Part shown: in pieces, positions 17,780 to 25,043 of the stretch | Layout of the letters: every line of letters starts with the position of its first letter | Numbering within the stretch: position 1 is the first letter of the stretch | Origin: Ruminococcaceae bacterium UBA3751 | GTDB lineage: Bacteria; Bacillota; Clostridia; Oscillospirales; Acutalibacteraceae | Direction: 5' to 3' | NCBI GenBank assembly: GCA_002371215.1 | Contig: DFGL01000026.1 | Location: 1-54,198, forward strand | DNA: 54,198 bases | Made by a program: the position numbers and the translations under genes | The notes under the pieces: generated by a model | Seen by the model: only the letters and a program-made list of their open reading frames with translations | What the model was told of the DNA's origin: nothing | Database searches by the model: none

Positions 17780-18131
17780 TAAATCCGAAAAAAAGCTGCC
17801 GTGGTATATAATATTACATATTATTATACTGTTCTCCTCATTGAGCGGCGTGCTTTCAAAGCTGGCTTCGGGCGCGGCGTTTCTCTCTCCTAAATTTATA
17901 CTTCTTTACGGGGGAATTATCTGCGTTCTCGGCGTTTACGCAATAGCGTGGCAGCAGGTTTTAAAACACATTCCGCTGACCACGGCATTTTGCAATAAGG
18001 CGGTAAATATAATATGGGGAATAATATGGGGCTGCCTGCTGTTTAAGGAAACCTTAAAATGGAATATGATTGCAGGCGCGGTAATAGTTATTATCGGCGT
18101 AATTATAGTGGTGAAATCCGATGAGCACTAA
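17772..18131 (+). CDS. SMR/EamA-like four-helix half-transporter, subunit A (ArnE/ArnF-like)
   Basis: The 119-residue protein has four membrane helices (about 13-31, 40-60, 70-90, 96-114) and the EamA-type segment IPLTTAFCNKAVNIIWG ... LLFKETL. It overlaps both neighbours (8 and 11 bases), so translation is coupled. Small paired proteins of this kind downstream of an ArnC/GtrB-like GT2 form heterodimeric flippases for undecaprenyl-phosphate-linked sugars (ArnE/ArnF being the known case). That context favours lipid-sugar translocation over drug efflux, which is the main alternative for the SMR fold. Confidence 0.78.
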   Translation: MISKSEKKLPWYIILHIIILFSSLSGVLSKLASGAAFLSPKFILLYGGIICVLGVYAIAWQQVLKHIPLTTAFCNKAVNIIWGIIWGCLLFKETLKWNMIAGAVIVIIGVIIVVKSDEH

Positions 18132-18471
18132 GGTTATATTTGCGCTTGTTTACATAGCGGGAGTATTCGTTTCCGCAATAGCTCAGATTTTGCTCAAAAA
18201 AAGCGCAGGAAAAACTTACGAAAGCAAAATCAGAGAATACTTAAACCCATACGTTATTATCTCATACTCCATATTTTTCGGAGCTACCTTCTGCACGATA
18301 TACGCTTATAAAGAAGTACCGCTTTCGCTCGGTCCTATTTTAGCGGCGCTTGAATATATCTTTGTTGCGGCGCTGAGCAGAATTGTTCTTAAAGAAAAAA
18401 TCAACCTGCAAAAATTCATAGGACTTTCCGTTATAGTTGCAGGCATAGTTATTTATTCCCTTCCAACATAA
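18121..18471 (+). CDS. SMR/EamA-like four-helix half-transporter, subunit B
   Basis: The 116-residue protein has four helices (about 6-24, 45-65, 70-90, 98-114). The segment EVPLSLGPILAALEYIFVAALSRIVLKEK is the typical C-terminal half of an EamA/DMT repeat. It overlaps subunit A by 11 bases with GGTGAAA as ribosome binding site, and it ends at the operon terminator. The two subunits differ clearly in sequence, so an antiparallel heterodimer is likely. With the GT2 at 16838 they make a plausible load-and-flip module for a lipid-linked sugar. Confidence 0.78.
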   Translation: MSTKVIFALVYIAGVFVSAIAQILLKKSAGKTYESKIREYLNPYVIISYSIFFGATFCTIYAYKEVPLSLGPILAALEYIFVAALSRIVLKEKINLQKFIGLSVIVAGIVIYSLPT

Positions 18472-18497
18472 AAATCCCTGTTTAAAACAGGGATTTT
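18471..18497. terminator. Bidirectional terminator between the two glycoconjugate operons
   Basis: ATCCCTGTTT / AAACAGGGAT stem flanked by A-run and T-run. The stop codon of the plus gene is at its left edge and the stop of the minus gene (18482-18484) is inside it. Confidence 0.9.
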
Positions 18498-19039
18498 TTT
18501 ATTTTGCCTATAAAATTTTTAGCTTTCGGTGAAAATGAGAAACTGCTTTTATATATTAAGGAATAGCAAAGATAAATCAGATACGGAGGCCACGGAATCC
18601 AGAAAAAGCGTCTGATAAGCTCAACGTTTCTGTTCTTTATGATTGTATAGACCAGAATGCCGAAGAAAAGAAGCGAAACCGCTGTGAGAATTACGCTTGC
18701 CTTTTCCGCCTTTTCGGCGCTGTTTTCATCCATGTTGAGCGGCTCAACGACGTTGAGTAGTATCCACACGAGAATCGCAACGGGGAAGCAGGCGATAAGC
18801 AGCCTTTTTTCGCAGGCATACATTCCCGCGGCGCAAACTAACTCTGCAATTCCGAACAGCTTGAACTCCTTTATATACACTGCCGCGCCAACGGCGGCAA
18901 TAAGCAGCATATAGCCATAGCGCCATTTATAATCCATATCAAAAACAGCGCCGAGCCCGGCCGATTTTGGCATCGTTCCGCCGAAGAAGAACAGCTCAAT
19001 CAGCAAAAGCTGAATAATAACCTTTAATTTATCCTTCAT
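18482..19039 (-). CDS. Multi-pass membrane protein, unknown function
   Basis: The 185-residue protein has about five hydrophobic segments (near 8-25, 40-57, 60-75, 78-97, 112-132) and a basic C-terminal tail (SPKAKNFIGKIKKSLF). I recognise no family. Its ATG overlaps the stop of the GT-C-like gene by one base (TAATG), so it is translationally coupled and probably works with it. It is the last gene of the minus-strand glycoconjugate operon. Confidence 0.7.
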   Translation of the reverse strand: MKDKLKVIIQLLLIELFFFGGTMPKSAGLGAVFDMDYKWRYGYMLLIAAVGAAVYIKEFKLFGIAELVCAAGMYACEKRLLIACFPVAILVWILLNVVEPLNMDENSAEKAEKASVILTAVSLLFFGILVYTIIKNRNVELIRRFFWIPWPPYLIYLCYSLIYKSSFSFSPKAKNFIGKIKKSLF

Positions 19040-20364
19040 TATATCACCAGATTTCCGATTGCAAAATACAATGCGGCATAAATAATAAACGTTCGCTTAT
19101 CGTACTTTCCAAGCTGCTCCTTAACCCATACGGCAGTATCCTCGGGATTTTTGTACATAACAAAGAGTGCCGCCGCGCCCTCGACAATTAAAGTGTGGTT
19201 ATAATACCTGAAAAAGTCGATTGAACACATAAACCAGAACGCGAGAACAACGGGAATATAAATTATCATCAGCGTTAAGAGAAAGCTGAGAAACTTTTTG
19301 TTTTCCTCTTTTGCTATTTTAATTCTGTGCCTCCAGTATTTAACGATAAACACCAATACGGGAGCTGAAAAAATCATCAGTGCAGCGAGGCCTATTAATT
19401 CTGGAGGCACCTTTCCCCTGCCCGTATAATAGGTAATATGGAAGTGGATATTCGGCCATGCCGCGTTAATCGCCTTAACAATAAACGGCGGCAGCGAGCT
19501 TGAGCCCGCGGGGATAAGAATATCGTCCTTAAGATTATCATACGGAAATTCAACGTCCGCAAACAGCGACATATCGCCGAAGGTAATGATTTTGAAAATA
19601 TCAAAATTGAAATAGAGCAAATCGGTATGACTGCCTATCTGGCTGCGCTCCATAACTCTTCTGAGCGTTTCCTCCGCGCTGTACTTTGCGTTGCTGCTTT
19701 CAAAAAGAACGAAGTAAACCGTAAGGGAAACGGAGAAAACGAAGCTCAGCGCAAACAGCACCGAATAAACCGCCGTTTTCTTCTTTTCCTCCTGAACCGC
19801 TGCAAGATACAGAAGAATGAAGAAAATCAGTATCATATAGCAGATTATAGCCGAAAAATGAATCAGTATAATCGGTATTACCATAAGCGGCGCAAAATAC
19901 TTTGCCGCCTTGTTTTTCAGCATAAGTAAAAACAGCGGAACGAAAACTATCCAGTAAACGTCTATTATTCCGAGCCCGTAGGAAAAAACGGAAAAGGTAA
20001 CGGGACCCGAGGCATAGAATAAACCTAACAGAATACAGTATTTTTTATTGCCCTCAGAAGCGGATTTAACGAATATACCAAGAACGATTGATACCATTAA
20101 ATACGCAAAAAGAGTTAGCAGAATATAGTATCTCTGCATAGCAAGGAAATCGTAATTTCCGCCGCTTATCCAGCGGTAAATCTGCCCCGGCAGAATTCTT
20201 GCGCAAAAGCCGAAGCTGTAATCGAGCAGCGCAATAGTATAGCTTACGGGATAGAGAATCGGCTTTGAAAAGCCGCTTGTTGCAACGAACATACTGAAAA
20301 CAAATGCTGCAAAAAACAGAGCCGTATATTTAATTTTATCAAATATCCGCAGCATTATTTTCAT
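19039..20364 (-). CDS. Large polytopic membrane protein, GT-C-like
   Basis: The 441-residue protein has about ten membrane helices. An extracytoplasmic-looking first loop carries LDYSFGFCARILPGQIYRW, and a long soluble loop lies at about 225-320. The size, helix count and early conserved Asp/Arg loop resemble GT-C glycosyltransferases or polymerases that use polyprenyl-phosphate sugars outside the membrane. The match is by architecture only. The start at 20364 has AGGAAAGG at good spacing; a longer in-frame start at 20409 would overlap the upstream GT2 gene by 29 bases and is less likely. It probably uses the lipid-linked sugar made by the neighbouring GT2. Confidence 0.68.
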   Translation of the reverse strand: MKIMLRIFDKIKYTALFFAAFVFSMFVATSGFSKPILYPVSYTIALLDYSFGFCARILPGQIYRWISGGNYDFLAMQRYYILLTLFAYLMVSIVLGIFVKSASEGNKKYCILLGLFYASGPVTFSVFSYGLGIIDVYWIVFVPLFLLMLKNKAAKYFAPLMVIPIILIHFSAIICYMILIFFILLYLAAVQEEKKKTAVYSVLFALSFVFSVSLTVYFVLFESSNAKYSAEETLRRVMERSQIGSHTDLLYFNFDIFKIITFGDMSLFADVEFPYDNLKDDILIPAGSSSLPPFIVKAINAAWPNIHFHITYYTGRGKVPPELIGLAALMIFSAPVLVFIVKYWRHRIKIAKEENKKFLSFLLTLMIIYIPVVLAFWFMCSIDFFRYYNHTLIVEGAAALFVMYKNPEDTAVWVKEQLGKYDKRTFIIYAALYFAIGNLVI

Positions 20365-20380
20365 TGCTGTTTTCCTTTCC

Positions 20381-21319
20381 TCAGTAGTTAATTCTTCTCT
20401 CTTCAACAACTATGGGCTTCTGGTTTACCGTTGCAATAATGTGGACGATAAATTCAAGCATAATTGAAAGAAAGCCCAGAATGATAATTGCAATAAAAAG
20501 CGTTCCCCTGAAAACGAGCCCGTCTGTAAGGCTGTGAACGTAGCCGTGAAGGTAATCGGGGATATAATTGAATATCAGCTCTCCAAGCGCCGCGATAAAG
20601 CAAAGCCCGCTGAAAACGAGCATTCTGCGCGGAAGCTTGGTTGCCATATTCGCAATTCCGCAGATTGCAAAATCGTAGTATTTGCTTATATTGAACTTTG
20701 ATTTACCCTTTTTGCGCTTATCCTGAGTGTAGTAGACGTAATCAAAATGCCGTCCGTATTCAAGAATAAGCTCTCTTAAAAACGGACGCGGGACGTGAGT
20801 CCTTTTAAGAACGTCCGTAAAAGTTTTATCAAAAAGCTCAAACTCCGTTGCGTGCGGAACGAGTTTTACGCCGAAAACGGCATTAACGATAAAATAGAAA
20901 AACGAGCGCATTAAGTACATAAACGGGTTTTCCCTGCTTTTGTTCTTTACACCGAGAACTATATCGCTGCCCTTTTCCCATTTTTCAACAAATTCGGGAA
21001 TGAGCTCGGGCGGATTCTGTAAATCGGAGTGAAGAATAATAGTACAGTCGCCCTTTGATTCGCGCACGGAATAATAGATGTTTTTTGAATAGCCGAAATT
21101 TCTGCTGTAAAACACCGCCTTAATATGCTCGTCCTTTTCGGCGAGCGCTTCAATCTGTTCCCTTGAGGAATCGGTTGAGCCGTCGTCAAAAAACACAATC
21201 TCATAATCGTATTCAGTTAAGCCCTGAAGCACCGCCGTCGTTCTTTCGTAAACCTCAGAGAGCATTCCCTCCTCGTTATAAACGGGAACGACAACGGAAA
21301 TCAATTTTTTATTTTCCAT
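20381..21319 (-). CDS. GT2 polyprenyl-phosphate glycosyltransferase, second copy (DPM1-like)
   Basis: The 312-residue protein has a catalytic GT-A domain with ISVVVPVYNEE, IVFFDDGSTDSS (canonical, unlike the copy at 16838), YSRNFGYSKN and LHSDLQNPPELIP. Two C-terminal helices follow at about 232-255 and 270-298. Family members make polyprenyl-phosphate mannose, glucose or aminosugars. AGAGGAAAAT precedes the ATG. It lies between a radical SAM gene and the GT-C-like gene with gaps of 9 and 16 bases. The operon therefore has its own lipid-sugar donor enzyme and a likely extracytoplasmic user of that donor. Confidence 0.88.
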   Translation of the reverse strand: MENKKLISVVVPVYNEEGMLSEVYERTTAVLQGLTEYDYEIVFFDDGSTDSSREQIEALAEKDEHIKAVFYSRNFGYSKNIYYSVRESKGDCTIILHSDLQNPPELIPEFVEKWEKGSDIVLGVKNKSRENPFMYLMRSFFYFIVNAVFGVKLVPHATEFELFDKTFTDVLKRTHVPRPFLRELILEYGRHFDYVYYTQDKRKKGKSKFNISKYYDFAICGIANMATKLPRRMLVFSGLCFIAALGELIFNYIPDYLHGYVHSLTDGLVFRGTLFIAIIILGFLSIMLEFIVHIIATVNQKPIVVEERRINY

Positions 21320-21328
21320 ATTTTCCTC

Positions 21329-22792
21329 TTATAATTTATATTTTTTCTTAATTTTCGGATACGCGTGGGAATACCAGAAAACGTAGGAAAAATCCTTAAA
21401 CGCCCTGAAGCCGTCAATGAAGAAGAATATCGGGCCCTTCTGGGTTATGGCGTGAAGCCCGCTGATAACAGTCTGAATAGCAAACTGGAACGGCTTTTCG
21501 GTTTCAAGCGCGTCTCGCTTTGTAAAAACTCTCCATTCAAAGCAGGCTCTGATTACTTTAAGGTCGGTTGACGGAACGTTGGAAAGGTTCTGCCCGAGCG
21601 TTTCCGTTGCAATCTGCTTTGAAAGCTCCTTTAAGTCCTTTTCAGGCTTATACTTACCGCTTGCCACCGCCTCGTTATAAAGCTGCGTTCCCGGGAGCGG
21701 GGTAAAATGGTAAACAGGGGTCAGATTAGCGGAGATATGCTTAAGCAGTTCAACGGTTTCGCTCACCTGCTCAACGGTTTCCCCGGGATAGCCGATAATG
21801 AAGCTTGCCAGCGAGGTAATCCCGATTTCCTTAAGCTCCTCAAAGGTTGGAATAATCTTATCGTAATTTATATTCTTATGAATTCTTTTCTGCATTTCCC
21901 TTGAGCCCGTTTCAATGCCGAAGAATGCCCAGCGGCAGCCCGCGTCATAGAGCATCTGAAAGTCCTCTTTGGTAAACATTCCTACTCTGCACTGAATACC
22001 GAAATGGATATGAAGGTCGTTTTCCTTCAGCCTTCTGCAGAAATCGCGGGCGTCCTCCTTGCGGGTTACCCAGAGCTCGTCGGAAAAATAAACTCCGTCA
22101 ACGCCGTAGGTATCAACAAGGTATTTGAGCTCCTTTATAACGTATTCATTCGGGCGCTTTCTGTGGGTGCACTTATGGAAATAGTTATTCGTACAGAAGG
22201 TACAGCTGCAAGGGCAGCCCTTTGACGAATACATATATATCATCTTTTCACAGCCGAGATAATGCTGAAGATATTTTTCAACGTCAATCAGCGAATAATC
22301 CGTTATCGGCATATCGGCAAGGTCCGCAAACGGTCTGTCGGGGTTACGGCAGATTTTTCCGTTTTCCTTATAGCAGAGGCTTAAAACGGAATGGACGTCG
22401 CGCCTGCCCTCAACAACCTCAATAAGCTCCTCAAAGGTAAATTCGCCCTCGCTGAACATAACGTAATCAACGTTTTCGTTTTCAAGGCAGATTTCGTGCT
22501 GCATTGAGGGCATAGCGCCGCCCCACGCAACGGGAATACCTATACTGTGGGCATAGGCGGATATTTTCATAGCGTCCTTGAGTCCGCGCGAGGACATAAG
22601 GGATATTCCGATTATCCCCGGCTTGAATTCGGCTATGGTTTTTTTATAATTATCCCGCGTTATGCAGCGGTCAACAAGCTTAACATTATGCCCTATTCTC
22701 CGAAGGTGAGAGCCGATTGAAAGCAGCCCGAGCGGATTGAACAGCGCCCTGTTATAATATCCTGTTGAGGGGTTTATAAGTAAAACATTCAT
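21329..22792 (-). CDS. B12-binding-domain radical SAM protein, copy 1
   Basis: The 487-residue protein has a Rossmann-like B12-binding-type N-terminal domain (NPLGLLSIGSHLRRIGHNVKLVD, VAWGGAMPSMQHEICLENE). It is followed by a radical SAM barrel with Cys193, Cys197 and Cys200, then WAFFGIETGSREMQKRI and a basic C-terminal extension of about 120 residues. This BchE/HpnJ-like class includes methylases and lipid- or sugar-modifying enzymes. The N-terminal domain lacks a clear DxHxxG motif, so whether cobalamin is bound is uncertain. AAGGAAA precedes the ATG, and only 9 bases separate it from the GT2. The substrate is probably a lipid-linked or nucleotide-linked glycan component (inference). Confidence 0.83.
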   Translation of the reverse strand: MNVLLINPSTGYYNRALFNPLGLLSIGSHLRRIGHNVKLVDRCITRDNYKKTIAEFKPGIIGISLMSSRGLKDAMKISAYAHSIGIPVAWGGAMPSMQHEICLENENVDYVMFSEGEFTFEELIEVVEGRRDVHSVLSLCYKENGKICRNPDRPFADLADMPITDYSLIDVEKYLQHYLGCEKMIYMYSSKGCPCSCTFCTNNYFHKCTHRKRPNEYVIKELKYLVDTYGVDGVYFSDELWVTRKEDARDFCRRLKENDLHIHFGIQCRVGMFTKEDFQMLYDAGCRWAFFGIETGSREMQKRIHKNINYDKIIPTFEELKEIGITSLASFIIGYPGETVEQVSETVELLKHISANLTPVYHFTPLPGTQLYNEAVASGKYKPEKDLKELSKQIATETLGQNLSNVPSTDLKVIRACFEWRVFTKRDALETEKPFQFAIQTVISGLHAITQKGPIFFFIDGFRAFKDFSYVFWYSHAYPKIKKKYKL

Positions 22793-22807
22793 CTTAACGT
22801 TTCCTTG

Positions 22808-24241
22808 TTAAAGATTTTTCAGTAGTCTTAGCCCGTAGTAAGCGTAGTTTTTAAGCTCATACGGGTGTTTTATACAGGTTATTACCTTGTCTGCAACAAA
22901 CGAAGGTCTTAAATAGAATTTAATCAAAAAGCCGCGCTTGAGCTGATTAATTCTTTTCATAGATACGTATTTTGTACCCTTTGTGTTCGGGTTTACAACG
23001 TCAAAGCCGTAGGAGGTATCCTCCATCGTGCCGTACTCCTCGCAGTAATCAAAGAGCCCCGTACCGTAATACGGCATAGCGATATGCAGCTCAACGTAGT
23101 CAATGCCGAGGGTGAGCGCAAAGTTCAGCGTTTTTTTAATATCCTCCTCCGTCTCCCAGGGGAAGCCTATCATAAAGAAGCCGAAAATCGGAAGCCCCGC
23201 CTCCTTTGCGAGCCTTGCCGCATTGAGACTGTCAGCTATAGTTGCGCCTTTTTTTATCTTTTTCAGCGTTTCGTCGCTGCCGCTTTCAAAGCCTATTGCA
23301 AGCATAAAGCAGCCCGCGAGCTTAAGCTTTGTACACAGCACCTGAGAAAGCGTATTCGTTCTTGAATTTACGGTAAACGAAATATTGCCGTAAAGCGGAG
23401 AATTAATAATTTTATCGCAGAGGGCTATTGCCCAGTCCTTATTAATAGTGAAGGTATCCGCCTTAAAGAAAAAGCTTTTAATCCCGTATTTATAATAGCA
23501 TTCCTCAATTTCAGCAAAAACGTTTTCCACGCTGCGAAAGCGTACCCTTTTGCCCGAAATTATAGGCGTCAGGCAGTAAATACAGTTTGACGGACAGCCG
23601 ATTGAAACCTGAATGGTAGCCATAGGCTCGCCCGTATCGGGGCGCTGATAAAGCGCGTTGTTCATTAAGTCCCTCGCGGGGAACGGGAGCGAATCCAAAT
23701 CCGTTTCCCAACAGGAAAATTCCGTTCTTTTTAGCTCTCCGTTTTCCTTATATATAATTCCGTTAACCGCCGAAAGACTGCCCTTTTCCGAAAGCAGAGC
23801 GTCAATTATCGGAAGGATTACAAAGTTTGACTCCCCTCCTACCATAACGTCGATATTCGTCAAATCAAGTATATCAAGCAGCTCGGGCTTTGTATCAAAA
23901 AATATCGCACCTTTTATAATGATGCGGAAATTTCTGTTTTCTCTTATTCTGTTTATAAATTCAATATCGCTGAAAACAGTTGCGTTGGTCGTGCTTATAA
24001 AAACGGCGTCCGGCTGAAAGCTCTCTATATCCGAAAGCGCCTCGTTTTCAGTAAGCCCCTCGGTCTGGTAATCCTTAAGAAAGACCTCATAGCCGTTATT
24101 TCTGAGGATAGCCGCGGCGTAGCCCAAATCGTTGCAGGCGTGGATAGTTACCGTTGCCGAATCCTCAATATTGCACTGCGCCCTGTCCTCGCTGCGCTGA
24201 TACAGCTTTCCCGGGGGATAAAGCAGCATTACCTTTTTCAT
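22808..24241 (-). CDS. B12-binding-domain radical SAM protein, copy 2
   Basis: The 477-residue protein has an N-terminal Rossmann domain (YAAAILRNNGYEVFLKDY, AVFISTTNATVFSDIEFI, GGESNFVI), then a radical SAM core with Cys216, Cys220 and Cys223 (CPSNCIYC), FESGSDETLKKIKKG and GFFMIGFPWETEEDI. It resembles copy 1 in architecture but differs widely in sequence, so they probably catalyse different steps. GGTGAGAG serves the ATG at 24241; the GTG at 24250 overlaps this site. It is 14 bases downstream of the nucleotidyltransferase gene. Two such enzymes in a row with glycan genes is unusual. Confidence 0.83.
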   Translation of the reverse strand: MKKVMLLYPPGKLYQRSEDRAQCNIEDSATVTIHACNDLGYAAAILRNNGYEVFLKDYQTEGLTENEALSDIESFQPDAVFISTTNATVFSDIEFINRIRENRNFRIIIKGAIFFDTKPELLDILDLTNIDVMVGGESNFVILPIIDALLSEKGSLSAVNGIIYKENGELKRTEFSCWETDLDSLPFPARDLMNNALYQRPDTGEPMATIQVSIGCPSNCIYCLTPIISGKRVRFRSVENVFAEIEECYYKYGIKSFFFKADTFTINKDWAIALCDKIINSPLYGNISFTVNSRTNTLSQVLCTKLKLAGCFMLAIGFESGSDETLKKIKKGATIADSLNAARLAKEAGLPIFGFFMIGFPWETEEDIKKTLNFALTLGIDYVELHIAMPYYGTGLFDYCEEYGTMEDTSYGFDVVNPNTKGTKYVSMKRINQLKRGFLIKFYLRPSFVADKVITCIKHPYELKNYAYYGLRLLKNL

Positions 24242-24255
24242 AACTCTCACCGTCT

Positions 24256-24975
24256 TTATATCATTTGAGTTTTGGCAAGGGCGGCGTCACGGGCGGTATT
24301 TATATTGAATTCCTTTTTTGCAATCTCTGTTATAATACCGCGGTAACCCTTGCCTATAAGCAGGTTGATAAAATCGCATAAATCGCAGGGAGCGTTTTTC
24401 TCCTCATCGTACTCTTTGCGAAGCTTTGCAATACATTTTCGGCTAAAAACACAAAAGCCCGTTCCCTTGAAGCTGTTGCTGACCTCGCTCGGCTTTTCCT
24501 TACAGCTTATAAGCTCGCCGTCAGAATTAATTTCAACCGAATAATTGCACTTGATTTTTTCCTCGTCGCTTTCGGCGGTAACTCCGCAGAGAAAATCCGC
24601 GCCCGACTCTGCAAAAACGCTCTTTAAATCCGCCGAAATACTGTCAACAAATATTTCATCGCTGAGCTGGAGCACGGTATCGTCGTCAATTTCGCCGAGC
24701 GCCGAAGCCATTGCGTTTATCAATCCGACGGGCTTTTTCTGAACAGCGTAAAAAATCGGAATTCCTTTGTATTCGGCTCCGATTTTATTCTCAATCCTTT
24801 CGCGCTGTTTGCCAACGACAATATAAATCCTGTCAACCCCTGCGCTGAAAAGATTTTCTAAGGAATATTCAATTAAAGGCTTTCCCGCAATTTCAACGAG
24901 CGGCTTGCAGGAGTCCTTACCGAACGACTCGCTGAGCCTGCTTCCGCTGCCTGCGGCTAAAATTAATCCCGTCAT
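24256..24975 (-). CDS. Sugar (or choline-phosphate) nucleotidyltransferase
   Basis: The 239-residue protein has the NTP_transferase start MTGLILAAGSGSRLSESF, the sugar-phosphate lysine region CKPLVEIAGKPLIEYSLENL, and LQLSDEIFVD in place of the usual GDN. It makes an activated sugar (NDP- or CDP-type) from a phosphate precursor. It is the first gene of the minus-strand operon, directly behind a strong promoter, so it may supply the donor for the GT2 at 20381. The late motif NTARDAALA is as in GlmU/RfbA relatives. The nucleotide and sugar cannot be deduced. Confidence 0.82.
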   Translation of the reverse strand: MTGLILAAGSGSRLSESFGKDSCKPLVEIAGKPLIEYSLENLFSAGVDRIYIVVGKQRERIENKIGAEYKGIPIFYAVQKKPVGLINAMASALGEIDDDTVLQLSDEIFVDSISADLKSVFAESGADFLCGVTAESDEEKIKCNYSVEINSDGELISCKEKPSEVSNSFKGTGFCVFSRKCIAKLRKEYDEEKNAPCDLCDFINLLIGKGYRGIITEIAKKEFNINTARDAALAKTQMI

Positions 24976-25009
24976 TTCACATATACTCTAAATAATTACT
25001 GTACCTTTA

Positions 25010-25038
25010 ATAATACTAAAATATATAATATTTGTCAA
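25010..25038 (-). promoter_or_regulatory. Promoter of the six-gene glycoconjugate operon (minus strand)
   Basis: Minus-strand TTGACA (25033-25038), 17 bases, TATTAT (25010-25015). It lies directly after the stop of the phosphate-binding-like gene and drives 24975 down to 18482. Confidence 0.75.
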
Positions 25039-25043
25039 TATGC

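Noticed and set aside
17772..18471. Multidrug (quaternary ammonium) SMR efflux pair
   Set aside because: The fold fits, but overlapping placement behind a lipid-sugar GT2 fits the ArnE/ArnF-type flippase role better. Kept only as an alternative.
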